Shown: positions 30,036-39,009 of the stretch, one piece after another | How positions within the stretch are numbered: position 1 is the first letter of the stretch | How the letters are laid out: each line of letters begins with the position of its first letter | Assembly: GCF_900106015.1 (NCBI RefSeq) | Contig: NZ_LT629797.1 | Location: 930,001-994,000, forward strand | DNA: 64,000 nucleotides | Origin: Pseudomonas sihuiensis | Lineage (GTDB): Bacteria > Pseudomonadota > Gammaproteobacteria > Pseudomonadales > Pseudomonadaceae | Reading direction: 5' to 3' | Notes under the pieces: generated by a model | The model's database searches: none | What the model saw: the letters and a program-made list of their open reading frames with translations, nothing else | Told to the model about the DNA's origin: nothing | Translations under genes and position numbers: made by a program

Positions 30036-31445
30036 ATGGCCCGCACCTTTTATGACGAGATGTACGACGCGAGCGGCGCTGTCCGCCCGCACTACTGCGA
30101 ATTTGCCCGCTGGTTGGCAGACACGCCGGATGATCTGCTGGCCCAGCGCCGACGAGAAGCCGACCTTCTGTTCCACCGTGCCGGTATCACCTTCACCCTC
30201 TATGGGGATGATCAGGGCACCGAGCGCCTGATCCCCTTCGACATCATCCCGCGCGCCATCCCTGCCAGCGAATGGCGCGTCGTCGAACGCGGCTGTATCC
30301 AGCGCGTACAGGCGCTCAACCTGTTCCTTGCCGATCTTTACCATGACCAGCGCATCATCAAGGCGGGGATCATCCCGGCCGAGCAGGTGCTGGCCAACGA
30401 GGGCTACCAGATGGCCATGCAGGGCCTCGACCTGCACCGCGATATCTACGCGCACATCGCCGGGGTCGACCTAGTGCGTGACGGTGATGGCAGTTACTAC
30501 GTGCTCGAAGACAACTTGCGCACGCCCAGCGGCGTCAGCTACATGCTCGAAGACCGCAAGATGATGATGCGCCTGTTCCCCGAGCTGTTCGCCGCGCAGC
30601 GCGTGGCGCCTGTGGATCACTACCCGAACCTGCTGCTCGATGCACTGAAGAGCTCCAGCCCGCTGGACAACCCCACGGTGGTGGTACTGACCCCCGGGCG
30701 CTTCAACAGCGCCTACTTCGAACACGCGTTCCTCGCCCGTGAAATGGGCGTGGAGCTGGTGGAAGGCGCTGACCTGTTCGTGCGCGACGACAAGGTCTAC
30801 ATGCGCACCACCGCCGGTGCGCGGCAGGTGGACGTGATCTATCGCCGCCTTGATGACGCCTTCCTCGATCCACTGGCTTTCAACCCCGACTCGATGCTCG
30901 GCGTGCCTGGCCTGCTGTCGGCCTACCGCTCGCGCAACGTGGTGCTGGCCAACGCCATCGGCACTGGCGTGGCCGACGACAAGTCGGTCTACCCGTACGT
31001 CGGCGACATGATCCGCTTCTATCTGGACGAGGAGCCGATCCTCAAGAATGTACCCACCTGGCAGTGCCGCAAGCCGGAGGAGTTGTCCCATGTGCTGGCC
31101 AATCTGTCCGAGCTGGTGGTCAAGGAAACCCAGGGCTCCGGCGGCTACGGCATGCTGGTCGGCCCGGCGGCGAGCAAGGCCGAGATCGAGAGCTTCCGCG
31201 CGCGCCTGATCGCCAAACCGGAGGCTTACATCGCCCAGCCGACGCTGTGCCTGTCGACCTGCCCGACCTTCGTCGAGCGCGGCATCGCCCCGCGCCACAT
31301 CGACCTGCGCCCGTTCGTCCTGACCGGCCGTGAAACCCGCCTGGTGCCCGGTGGCCTGACCCGCGTGGCATTGCGCGAAGGCTCGTTGGTGGTCAACTCG
31401 TCGCAAGGCGGCGGCACCAAGGACACCTGGGTGGTGGAGGACTAG
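30036..31445 (+). CDS. circularly permuted ATP-grasp protein
   Basis: 469 residues of the COG2308-type family. Landmarks are GYQMAMQGLDLHRD, YVLEDNLRTPSGVSYMLEDR, VVKETQGSGGYGMLVGP (the glycine-rich ATP loop) and a C-terminal SSQGGGTKDTWV. ATP-grasp enzymes form peptide or amide bonds through acyl phosphates; members of this group are predicted peptide or amino-acid ligases with unproven substrates. AAGGAG lies six bases before ATG 30036. It is first in an operon with alpha-E and transglutaminase-like genes, under a putative NtrC/sigma-54 promoter. Confidence 0.9.
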   Translation: MARTFYDEMYDASGAVRPHYCEFARWLADTPDDLLAQRRREADLLFHRAGITFTLYGDDQGTERLIPFDIIPRAIPASEWRVVERGCIQRVQALNLFLADLYHDQRIIKAGIIPAEQVLANEGYQMAMQGLDLHRDIYAHIAGVDLVRDGDGSYYVLEDNLRTPSGVSYMLEDRKMMMRLFPELFAAQRVAPVDHYPNLLLDALKSSSPLDNPTVVVLTPGRFNSAYFEHAFLAREMGVELVEGADLFVRDDKVYMRTTAGARQVDVIYRRLDDAFLDPLAFNPDSMLGVPGLLSAYRSRNVVLANAIGTGVADDKSVYPYVGDMIRFYLDEEPILKNVPTWQCRKPEELSHVLANLSELVVKETQGSGGYGMLVGPAASKAEIESFRARLIAKPEAYIAQPTLCLSTCPTFVERGIAPRHIDLRPFVLTGRETRLVPGGLTRVALREGSLVVNSSQGGGTKDTWVVED

Positions 31446-31712
31446 CAGGGCGCACTCACGCTAAATGACGGCCACGCCGCCGCCCCGCAAGGTGCAAGAC
31501 AAGGAATGAGGAGAGAGGTTTGGTTATTCCACATGAACGACGAATGACGCGGGATTGCGCCTTGCGGGGCGCGGCCCTTCGGGTTGGCGCTGTGAGCCCG
31601 CCATGCTGCGTTGCGGGACTTGACGAGGGAGTGGCCATCGCCTGCGTCCCACGCCTTGCCTGGCAGGCTCACAGCGCCAACGTGGCTCGCCATTTAGCAT
31701 GAGGGCGCCCTG
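31446..31712. mobile_element. 267-bp MITE-like element with 25-bp inverted ends
   Basis: The first 25 bases (31446-31470) and last 25 (31688-31712) are inverted copies with three mismatches, beginning CAGGGCGC. Inside are two further long hairpins: CGCCCCGCAAGG (from 31480) with CCTTGCGGGGCG (ending 31571), and TTGGCGCTGTGAGCC (from about 31593) with GGCTCACAGCGCCAA (ending near 31680). No transposase or credible gene fits. The first inverted repeat starts at the base after the ATP-grasp TAG stop. No obvious target duplication is seen. It may be a non-autonomous mobile element or a structured RNA. Confidence 0.65.
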
Positions 31713-31715
31713 ATT

Positions 31716-32666
31716 ATGCTGTCGAGAACTGCCTCCGACCTGTACTGGATGTCGCGTTACCTGGAGCGTGCCGAGAACCTGGCACGTATGCTCGACGTCA
31801 GCTATTCGCTGTCGCTGATGCCGCAGGACGGCCGTGGCGATGGCCTCGATGAACTGGCCATGCCGCTGCTGATCACCGGCACCCTGGACGATTACCTGGA
31901 GCGTCACGGCCCGTTGCACGCCGAGCGCATGCTGCATTTCTTCGCCCTCGATGCGAGCAACCCCGGCAGCATCTACTGCTGCCTGCAGGCTGCGCGGATT
32001 AATGCCCATGCGGTGCGCGGGCGGATCACCGCCGACATGTGGGAAAACATCAACGCCACCTGGCTGGAGATGCGCGGTATTGCCGAGCAGGGCCTGGGCC
32101 GTTACGGCATCAGCCGCTTCTGCGAGTGGGTCAAGGAGCGTTCACACCTGTTTCTTGGCGCCACCTTCGGCACCATCATGCGCGGTGAGGCCTATCGCTT
32201 CATTCGCCTGGGCACCTTCATCGAGCGCGCTGACAACACCCTGCGTCTACTCGATGCTCGTTATGAAATGCTCGGCGAGGAAATCGACGAGCTGGAAGAG
32301 CGTACGGCGCGTAGCTATTACCAATGGAGTGCCTTGCTGCGCGCGCTGTCCTCGTTCGAGGCCTTCGCCGAGATCTATCGAGGCTCGCCACGCACGCGCA
32401 AGGTCGCCGAACTGCTCTTGCTGCGCCCCGAGGTACCGCGCTCGCTGCGTGCCTGCATGGAAGAACTGAATCTAATGCTTTCCGGTCTGCCGGGTGAGAA
32501 CGGTCGCCCGGCACAACGCCTGGCCGCCGAACTGGATGCGCGCCTGCGCTACACCAGTATCGATGAAGTGCTCGATGAAGGCCTGCATGCCTGGCTCACC
32601 GACTTCATCCTGCTGGTGCGCCAGTTGGGCAACACCATCCACACGTCCTACCTGGAGGTCGCATGA
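31716..32666 (+). CDS. alpha-E domain protein (DUF403)
   Basis: 316 residues, nearly all helical, starting with the family signature SRTASDLYWMSRYLERAENLARML. Alpha-E proteins accompany permuted ATP-grasp and transglutaminase-like proteins in many bacteria; their biochemical role is not established. The ATG follows the MITE-like element by three bases and the ribosome site (AGGGCGCC region) is supplied by that element, so its translation may depend on it. It overlaps the next gene by four bases. Confidence 0.9.
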   Translation: MLSRTASDLYWMSRYLERAENLARMLDVSYSLSLMPQDGRGDGLDELAMPLLITGTLDDYLERHGPLHAERMLHFFALDASNPGSIYCCLQAARINAHAVRGRITADMWENINATWLEMRGIAEQGLGRYGISRFCEWVKERSHLFLGATFGTIMRGEAYRFIRLGTFIERADNTLRLLDARYEMLGEEIDELEERTARSYYQWSALLRALSSFEAFAEIYRGSPRTRKVAELLLLRPEVPRSLRACMEELNLMLSGLPGENGRPAQRLAAELDARLRYTSIDEVLDEGLHAWLTDFILLVRQLGNTIHTSYLEVA

Positions 32667-33460
32667 GACTCTCGATCAGCCATGACACCACCTACCGTTA
32701 CGATGACCAGGTACGCGCCAGTATCCAGTACCTGCGCCTGACCCCGCATGACAGCGAACGCCAGCAGGTGCTCAGCTGGCAGCTCGACCTGCCGCGCCCG
32801 GTGCACGCCCAGCTCGATCCCTACGGCAACATCCTGCACGTGCTGACCCTGGACGAGCCGCACGAATCCATCGTCATTGGCGCACGCGGCCAGGTGGAGA
32901 TCGACGAAACCTGCGAGGCCGAGCACGAGCGTCAGTCGGCGCTGCCGTTTTTGCGCTTCACCTGCCTGACTCAGGCCGATGACGCCATTCGTGAATTTGC
33001 CGCGCAGCAGAGCAGGGCGCGGACCGATCGCAGCGGCCTGATCGAGCTGATGCACGCGCTCAACGCCCATATCGCTTATCAGCCGGGTATCACCGCTGTG
33101 GATACCAGCGCGACCGAAGCATTCGCCGGCCGTCGTGGCGTCTGCCAGGATCACACCCACGCCTTTCTCGCCTGCGCGCGCAGCCTCGGCGTGCCGGCGC
33201 GTTACGTGTCGGGCTATCTCTACACCGATGATGCCGAGCACCTGGCCAGCCACGCCTGGGCTGAGGCCTGGGTCGGCGATGCCTGGTACAGCTTCGACGT
33301 GACCAACTGCCTGGCACGCCCGGAACGACATCTGAAGCTGGCAGTCGGCCTGGACTACCTCGATGCCTGCCCGGTGCGTGGCATGCGCCGAGGCGGTGGT
33401 TGCGAGCAGATGCACGCGCAGGTACAGGTGGCGCCGCTGCTGCAGGTGCGTCAGCAGTGA
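32663..33460 (+). CDS. transglutaminase-like cysteine peptidase family protein
   Basis: 265 residues. The transglutaminase-like triad is intact: Cys161 in RRGVCQDHTHAF, His197 in SHAWAEAW and Asp212 in FDVTN. An N-terminal beta-sandwich region (1-90, starting ISHDTTYRYD) is typical. Such proteins may act as peptidases or amide-transfer enzymes. Last gene of the ATP-grasp operon, translationally coupled to the alpha-E gene. Confidence 0.92.
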   Translation: MRLSISHDTTYRYDDQVRASIQYLRLTPHDSERQQVLSWQLDLPRPVHAQLDPYGNILHVLTLDEPHESIVIGARGQVEIDETCEAEHERQSALPFLRFTCLTQADDAIREFAAQQSRARTDRSGLIELMHALNAHIAYQPGITAVDTSATEAFAGRRGVCQDHTHAFLACARSLGVPARYVSGYLYTDDAEHLASHAWAEAWVGDAWYSFDVTNCLARPERHLKLAVGLDYLDACPVRGMRRGGGCEQMHAQVQVAPLLQVRQQ

Positions 33461-33472
33461 TGTACCGATAGG

Positions 33473-33542
33473 CGCGTGTCGGGTGCGCCATTTGCGCACC
33501 AGGCGCCTGGTCAAAACGCCTGTGCGCATGGCGCACCCTACC
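33473..33542. repeat. imperfect palindrome after the transglutaminase gene
   Basis: GGGTGCGCCATTTGCGCACC facing GTGCGCATGGCGCACCCTAC. It is a third type of dispersed hairpin, similar in size to the REP-like units, and lies between convergent genes where it may terminate transcription. Confidence 0.65.
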
Positions 33543-33559
33543 TGAATCGTTCCTACAGG

Positions 33560-34372
33560 CTAGGTGTTGTCAGGTTTCGGGGCGTTCTTGCGCTGGCTCA
33601 TGTGCTGCAGGTAGGCGATCAGTCGTTCCAGTTCGGCAGGTGCTGGTACCTGTTCGCTGAACCCCGGCATGCGCCCCTGCGGCCAACGTCGCAGGCTTTG
33701 TGGGTCACGGATGTACTGGCGCAGGAAGTCGCCGGTGAAATATTCGGTCGGGCTGTGCGGAATGTTCAGGTCCGGGCCGAACTCGGAGTCGCCAGCGCCA
33801 TTGAGTCGGTGGCAGGCCATGCAGTTCTTCTGATACGCGGTGAAGCCGGCACGGATTTCGGTGCTGGCATCCACTGCCGGCAGCAAGGCAGGGAAGCGTT
33901 GTTCAACAGTGGCGAGCTGGCGAATCCGGGCGACCTGGAAGGGCCACTGCTCCGGGCCGATCTGGCTGGCGGCCGGATCGGTCCAGACCAGATAGAAGGG
34001 ACCGGCGCTGGGCTTATCCTTGGCCAGCGGTGGCCAGGGGCGTTGTGGATCCTCGATGGCCAGCCACGCCTTGGCACCCTCGCGCGCCAGCAGGGTGGCG
34101 GCCGGTAGCTCGGCAGCAAAGCCGTCGAGGGCCACGGCCTGTAGGTGGTCGCCAGCAGTTACGCCGTCCAGCAGGGCGCTTATGGGCACCGCTCGGTAAC
34201 GCATGGGCCGCTTGTAACTCACGTCGTCGTCTATCTCGATATCACGTGCTTGCGGATGGCCGAGCAACTCGCTGCTGCTCCAGCTGCGTTGTCCGCCGCT
34301 CAGATGTATCTCAAGCTGCGCCGCCTGCGCTGTGCCGCCCAGAACCAACAGTGCAAGTAGCAGAGCCCTCAC
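33560..34372 (-). CDS. exported monohaem cytochrome c with N-terminal accessory domain
   Basis: 270 residues. Signal peptide of 18 residues (GTAQA end), a beta-rich domain of about 140 residues that resembles the Mo-cofactor-binding fold of oxidoreductases but shows no obvious ligand Cys, then a c-type haem domain: CMACH at 184-188 with likely axial Met in GRMPGF near 238. Probably periplasmic electron carrier. Its ATG overlaps the stop of the rhodanese gene by four bases, so the two act together. Confidence 0.82.
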   Translation of the reverse strand: MRALLLALLVLGGTAQAAQLEIHLSGGQRSWSSSELLGHPQARDIEIDDDVSYKRPMRYRAVPISALLDGVTAGDHLQAVALDGFAAELPAATLLAREGAKAWLAIEDPQRPWPPLAKDKPSAGPFYLVWTDPAASQIGPEQWPFQVARIRQLATVEQRFPALLPAVDASTEIRAGFTAYQKNCMACHRLNGAGDSEFGPDLNIPHSPTEYFTGDFLRQYIRDPQSLRRWPQGRMPGFSEQVPAPAELERLIAYLQHMSQRKNAPKPDNT

Positions 34373-34728
34373 TCCTCGGCCTCCAGCAGAGGTAGCAGAT
34401 CGTCATAAGCGCCGGCATTGATCACCTGGCGGTAACCCAGGTTCTCCAGGCTTTGCTTGGCCAGTCCCGAGCGGCGACCGCTGCGGCAATAGAGCACCAG
34501 AGGCCGGTCCTTGTCCGGTGCGATGCTGGCGATCTGCGCAGCGATCTCGTCATGACCGATGCGAATGGCGCCAGGCAGGGCGCCAGCGGAAAATTCTTCG
34601 CTGCTGCGTACGTCGATAAGCAGGCTGTCGGCCCGTTGCAGGGTGGCCAGAGCGGCGGCTTGATCGATTTCTTCAGCCTGGGCGCCAAGAAAGGTGAGCA
34701 GGCTGCTCAACAAAATGAGAAAACGCAT
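34369..34728 (-). CDS. exported single-domain rhodanese
   Basis: 119 residues: signal peptide (about 18 residues) and one rhodanese domain with active-site Cys81 in LYCRSGRRSG. Periplasmic sulfurtransferase of PspE type. TGGAG stands about eight bases before ATG 34728. Coupling with a cytochrome c suggests periplasmic sulfur redox chemistry (inference). Confidence 0.88.
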   Translation of the reverse strand: MRFLILLSSLLTFLGAQAEEIDQAAALATLQRADSLLIDVRSSEEFSAGALPGAIRIGHDEIAAQIASIAPDKDRPLVLYCRSGRRSGLAKQSLENLGYRQVINAGAYDDLLPLLEAEE

Positions 34729-34852
34729 GTCCGGCTCCAGGGCAGGGGGCTTTTGCCTATCTTTGCCCGAAGTCAGCACGCCGTCCACAAGCAAGCGCCC
34801 GCCCTGCACTGAGCGCACTACGGCGTCGGCGCAGCAGCGGGGAAGTATAAAG

Positions 34853-34948
34853 TCAGCTGACCAGACGGGTCAGATTGGGAAGGATCAGGATGATTGCCGT
34901 GGCGAAAAGTATTACGCCAGCTTGGCGATATTTCGGCTGTTTGAACAT
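34853..34948 (-). CDS. 31-residue putative membrane protein
   Basis: Very short frame: a basic start MFKQPKYRQAG followed by one hydrophobic helix (VILFATAIILILPNL) and a short tail, a typical layout for a single-pass small inner-membrane protein. AAAGG lies nine bases before ATG 34948. It is in the non-coding gap upstream of the rhodanese gene, 125 bp away. I rate it real because of composition and ribosome site, but translation is unproven. Confidence 0.5.
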   Translation of the reverse strand: MFKQPKYRQAGVILFATAIILILPNLTRLVS

Positions 34949-35406
34949 GGCTGCATGCCTTTTGTTGTTATGGGGGTGGCACCGGGAGCCTGCATCACCA
35001 TGCGGCAGGCTGCTGCGTCACACCTGGGCGTTGCTTTGATTGCCCGCCCCGGCATGACCCGGCGACGGTTCCCTGCACCCGTTTTTCTATACGGGCGTAG
35101 AAGTAACTCTAGGGCTGGCGTCACAGTTTCCTTAGATGGTTTGGTTGCTAACGAAGTGCTGTTAGGAAGCTGGGGCTATGTGCGACATCCTCCAGAACAA
35201 TGCAGGCCTTGAAGCAGACAGCTTGCTCGCCCTTGCAGCTGTCAGTTTGAGCAAACGACCATTCGTCTGAGCTCAGCGGTCAATGGTGCTGAGCGCTTAG
35301 GTCATTGAGCGCTGATGTACCAGCGCTATGGTAGTCAGGCTCAATAAGAACAGGCGCGGCCGGTTTGTGATGTTCCGCCAGCGCCGTATCAGTCTCCGAG
35401 GACGCC
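34949..35406. other. non-coding region upstream of the thiolase gene
   Basis: About 460 bp with no credible gene. It contains a small hairpin (AGCCTGC 34987-34993 with GCAGGCT 35005-35011) and three copies of AGCGCT at 35292, 35308 and 35322, spaced 16 and 14 bp, which may form an operator for the fatty-acid genes downstream. No clear promoter hexamers were found. Confidence 0.5.
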
Positions 35407-36612
35407 ATGACCGAAGCATATATTTTCGATGCGCTGCGCACACCGCGTGGCAAGGGCAAGAAGGACGGCGCGCTGTACAGCGTCAAGCCGGTTCAGCTGA
35501 TTGCCGGCCTGCTCAATGCCCTGCAAACGCGCAACGATCTGGATACCAGCCAGGTCGACGACATCGTGCTGGGCTGCGTGACGCCCGTGGGCGATCAGGG
35601 CGCCGATATCGCCAAGACCGCCGCCATGGTCGCGGACTGGGACGTTAGCGTCGCCGGCGTGCAGCTCAACCGCTTCTGCGCCTCGGGCCTGGAGGCGGTG
35701 AACATGGGCGCGATGAAGGTGCGCTCCGGCTTCGAGGATCTGGTGGTGGTCGGTGGCGTGGAGTCCATGTCGCGCGTGCCAATGGGCTCGGACGGCGGCG
35801 CCTGGGTCATGGACCCGGAAACCAACATCCACAGCAATTTCGTCCCGCAGGGTATCGGTGCCGACCTGATCGCCACCCTGGAGGGTTTCAGCCGCGCCGA
35901 TGTCGATGCCTTCGCCCTGCGCTCGCAGCAGAAGGCGGCGCGCGCCAGCGCCGATGGCTCGTTCGCCAGGTCGCTGGTGCCGGTGATCGACCAGAACGGC
36001 ATCGTGCTGCTCGACCATGACGAATTCATCCGTGGCGATTCGACTCTGGAAGGCCTCGGCAAGCTCAAGCCGAGCTTCGAGATGATGGGGCAGATGGGCT
36101 TCGACTCCACTGCACTGCGCGTCTACAGCCATGTCGAGTGCATCGAGCACGTGCATACGCCGGGCAACAGCTCCGGCATCGTCGACGGTGCGGCGCTGAT
36201 GCTGATCGGCTCGGCGGCCAAGGGCAAGGAACTGGGCCTGAAGCCGCGCGCGCGGATCGTCGCCACGGCGGTGACCAGCACCGACCCGACCATCATGCTC
36301 ACCGGCCCGGCGCCGGCCACGCGCAAGGCGCTGGCCAAGGCGGGACTCTCCATCGACGACATCGACCTGTTCGAGGTCAACGAGGCTTTTGCCTCCGTTG
36401 TCATGAAGTTCATGAAGGACATGGGCGTGAGCGAGGACAAGGTCAACGTCAACGGCGGTTCCATCGCCATGGGCCACCCGCTGGGCGCCACCGGCTGCGC
36501 GATCCTCGGCACACTGCTCGATGAACTGGAGAAGCGCCAGTTGCGCTACGGCCTTGCCACCCTCTGCGTGGGCGGCGGCATGGGCATCGCCACCATCATC
36601 GAACGAATCTGA
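35407..36612 (+). CDS. acetyl-CoA C-acyltransferase (thiolase)
   Basis: 401 residues. Acylated Cys91 in NRFCASG, His in [15 protein letters not shown] and the final Cys in LCVGGGMG form the thiolase active site. It cleaves 3-ketoacyl-CoA in beta-oxidation. It is paired with the multifunctional protein 90 bp downstream, an arrangement I recall as PA1736-PA1737 in P. aeruginosa; this is distinct from the fadBA pair. Confidence 0.94.
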   Translation: MTEAYIFDALRTPRGKGKKDGALYSVKPVQLIAGLLNALQTRNDLDTSQVDDIVLGCVTPVGDQGADIAKTAAMVADWDVSVAGVQLNRFCASGLEAVNMGAMKVRSGFEDLVVVGGVESMSRVPMGSDGGAWVMDPETNIHSNFVPQGIGADLIATLEGFSRADVDAFALRSQQKAARASADGSFARSLVPVIDQNGIVLLDHDEFIRGDSTLEGLGKLKPSFEMMGQMGFDSTALRVYSHVECIEHVHTPGNSSGIVDGAALMLIGSAAKGKELGLKPRARIVATAVTSTDPTIMLTGPAPATRKALAKAGLSIDDIDLFEVNEAFASVVMKFMKDMGVSEDKVNVNGGSIAMGHPLGATGCAILGTLLDELEKRQLRYGLATLCVGGGMGIATIIERI

Positions 36613-36615
36613 TCG

Positions 36616-36668
36616 GTAGGGCGGGCGCAACCCGCCATTCGTGTGCTGGCGGGTTGCACCCGCCCTAC
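36616..36668. repeat. palindromic repeat between thiolase and FadB-like genes
   Basis: A 21-bp arm starting GTAGGGCGGGCGCAACCC at 36616 faces its complement ending at 36668, one mismatch. It begins with GTAG like the other REP-like units. Located within an operon, it may reduce read-through or stabilise upstream RNA. Confidence 0.85.
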
Positions 36669-36702
36669 GCAGCTCCCACAGCTTTGGGAAGAGAATACAA
36701 AA

Positions 36703-38847
36703 ATGACTGACGCCATCCGTTACGAAAAAGGCCAGGACAATATCGTCGTCCTGACCATGGACATGCCCGGCCAGAGCGCCAATACCATGAACGCGATCTA
36801 CCGCGAGGCCATGGGCCAGATCGTCGACCGCCTGGAGGCCGAAAAGGACTCGATCACCGGGGTGATCGTCACCTCGGCGAAGAAGACCTTCTTCGCCGGC
36901 GGCGACCTCAATGAACTGATCAAGGTAACCCAGGCCGAGGCCCAGGGCTTCTACGAGATGATTCTGAAGATCAAGGGCCAGCTGCGCCGCCTGGAAACCC
37001 TCGGCAAGCCGGTGGTTGCCGCCATCAACGGCGCAGCGCTGGGCGGCGGCTGGGAAATCGCCTTGGCCTGCCACCACCGCATCGCGCTGAACCAGAGCCA
37101 CGTCCAGCTCGGCCTGCCGGAAGTCACCCTCGGCCTGCTGCCGGGCGGCGGTGGGGTAGTGCGCATGGTGCGCCTGCTTGGCCTGGAAAAGGCCCTGCCG
37201 TATCTGGCCGAAGGCAAGAAGGTGCGCCCGGACGCAGCGCTCAAGGCCGGCCTGATCCACGATCTGGCCAGCGACCGTGACGAGATGCTGGCCAAAGCCC
37301 GCGCCTGGATCGCCGCCAACCCGTCAGCCAAGCAGCCGTGGGACGTGCAGGGCTACAAAATTCCCGGTGGCACGCCAAGCTCGCCGAATGTGGCGCAGAT
37401 GCTGGCCATCGCTCCGAGCGTGTTGCGCGACAAGACCAAGGGTTGCTTCCCGGCGCCGGAGAAAATCATGTGCGCTGCTGTCGAGGGCGCCCAGGTCGAC
37501 TTCGACACCGCGCAGATCATCGAGGCGCGTTACTTCACCGAGCTGACCACCGGCCAGGTGGCGAAGAACATGATCGGCACCTTCTGGTTTCAGCTCAACG
37601 AAATCAATGCCGGAGGCTCGCGCCCGCAGGGCTACCCGAAAACCCAGACGAAGAAGGTCGGCGTGCTCGGCGCCGGCATGATGGGGGCGGGCATCGCCTA
37701 CGTATCGGCGGCAGCTGGTATCGAGGTGGTGCTCAAGGATGTATCCGTCGAGGCGGCGGAGAAGGGTAAGGCCTACTCGGCCAAGCTGCTCGACAAGAAG
37801 GTCGGCAAGGGCCATATGACGGCCGAGCAGCGTAAGGCGTTCCTGGCGCTGATCAAGGCCACCGACAGCGAGGCGGATTTCGCCGGCTGCGACCTGATCA
37901 TCGAAGCCGTATTCGAGGATCGCTCACTCAAGGGCAAGGTTACTGCCGCTGCAGAAGCCGCTGCGCTGAGCGATGCGCTGATCGCCTCCAACACCTCGAC
38001 GCTGCCGATCACCGGCCTGGCCACTGCCGTGGCCAAACCGGAGAAATTCATCGGCCTGCACTTCTTCAGTCCGGTGGACAAGATGCCGCTGGTGGAGATC
38101 ATCCGTGGCGAGAAGACCAGCGATGAGACTTTGGCGCGCGGCTTCGACTATGTCATGCAGATCAAGAAGACGCCCATCGTGGTCAACGACAGCCGCGGCT
38201 TCTTCACCTCGCGGGTGTTCGGCACCTTCACCAACGAAGGCCTGGCCATGCTCGGTGAGGGCGTCAGCGCGGCGATGATCGAGAATGAGGCGCGCAAGGC
38301 CGGCATGCCGGTCGGCCCGCTGGCGATCAGCGACGAGGTGTCGATGAGCCTGATGAATCACATCCGCCAGCAGACCATCAAGGATCTGGCGGCCGAGGGC
38401 AAATCCATCCCCGAGCACCCGGCCTTTGCCGTGATCGATCTGATGCTCAATGAGTACAAGCGTCCGGGCAAGGCGGCCGGGAGTGGTTTCTACGATTACC
38501 CGGCGGGTGGCAAGAAGTACCTGTGGCCCGAGCTCAAGGCGCGCTTCGAGAAAGCCGATGCGCAGATTTCGCAGGAGGACGTGCGCGACCGCATCCTGTT
38601 CATCCAGGCCATCGAGACGGTGCGCTGCGTGGAAGAGGGCGTACTGAAGTCGGTGGCCGACGCCAATATCGGCTCGATCTTCGGCATCGGCTTCGCCGCC
38701 TGGACTGGCGGTGCGCTGCAGTTCATCAACCAGTACGGGGTGAAGGATTTCGTCGCGCGTGCGCAGTACCTGGCCGAGCAGTACGGCGAGCGTTTCCTGC
38801 CGCCAGCGCTGTTGCTGGAGAAGGCGGCCAAGGGCGAGATGTTTTAA
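36703..38847 (+). CDS. 3-hydroxyacyl-CoA dehydrogenase/enoyl-CoA hydratase, multifunctional
   Basis: 714 residues. The N-terminal crotonase domain (about 1-200) holds the oxyanion motifs FFAGGDLNEL and NGAALGGGWEIAL. A Rossmann NAD-binding domain follows near 315 (GVLGAGMMGAGIAY), then the dehydrogenase C-terminal domains with the His/Glu/Asn triad region HFFSPVDKMPLVEI. It performs the hydration and oxidation steps of beta-oxidation. ATG 36703 is preferred over a longer frame that would include the repeat. FadB/FadJ-like paralogue. Confidence 0.94.
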   Translation: MTDAIRYEKGQDNIVVLTMDMPGQSANTMNAIYREAMGQIVDRLEAEKDSITGVIVTSAKKTFFAGGDLNELIKVTQAEAQGFYEMILKIKGQLRRLETLGKPVVAAINGAALGGGWEIALACHHRIALNQSHVQLGLPEVTLGLLPGGGGVVRMVRLLGLEKALPYLAEGKKVRPDAALKAGLIHDLASDRDEMLAKARAWIAANPSAKQPWDVQGYKIPGGTPSSPNVAQMLAIAPSVLRDKTKGCFPAPEKIMCAAVEGAQVDFDTAQIIEARYFTELTTGQVAKNMIGTFWFQLNEINAGGSRPQGYPKTQTKKVGVLGAGMMGAGIAYVSAAAGIEVVLKDVSVEAAEKGKAYSAKLLDKKVGKGHMTAEQRKAFLALIKATDSEADFAGCDLIIEAVFEDRSLKGKVTAAAEAAALSDALIASNTSTLPITGLATAVAKPEKFIGLHFFSPVDKMPLVEIIRGEKTSDETLARGFDYVMQIKKTPIVVNDSRGFFTSRVFGTFTNEGLAMLGEGVSAAMIENEARKAGMPVGPLAISDEVSMSLMNHIRQQTIKDLAAEGKSIPEHPAFAVIDLMLNEYKRPGKAAGSGFYDYPAGGKKYLWPELKARFEKADAQISQEDVRDRILFIQAIETVRCVEEGVLKSVADANIGSIFGIGFAAWTGGALQFINQYGVKDFVARAQYLAEQYGERFLPPALLLEKAAKGEMF

Positions 38848-38865
38848 CAGGAGGGGCGCCGAACC

Positions 38866-38940
38866 TGTAGGAGCGGTGCCCCGCCGCGAACCTGGGCGGC
38901 GGGTGCTCGCAAAGCTTCGCCCCGGGGCGGGGCTCCCACG
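38866..38940. repeat. REP-like palindrome, GTAGGAGC type
   Basis: TGTAGGAGCGGTGCCCCG opposite CGGGGCGGGGCTCCCACG, with an inner GCGAACC/GCTTCGC stem. Placed directly after the FadB-like gene, it likely doubles as its transcription terminator. Confidence 0.75.
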
Positions 38941-39009
38941 AAAGAAAGCTGTGGGCGTTTTATCTGGTTGGGACAAGCCCGGCAGGGCGAGTTTCCTCGG
39001 TGGCGTGAG

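Noticed and set aside
31446..31712. attC-type integron site
   Set aside because: The ends lack the conserved RYYYAAC and GTTRRRY core sites, and no cassette array or integrase is present.
35389..37260. 623-codon minus-strand frame across thiolase and FadB-like genes
   Set aside because: Composition (His/Gln/Ala/Gly rich) is typical of antisense high-GC shadows, and both plus-strand genes are unambiguous.
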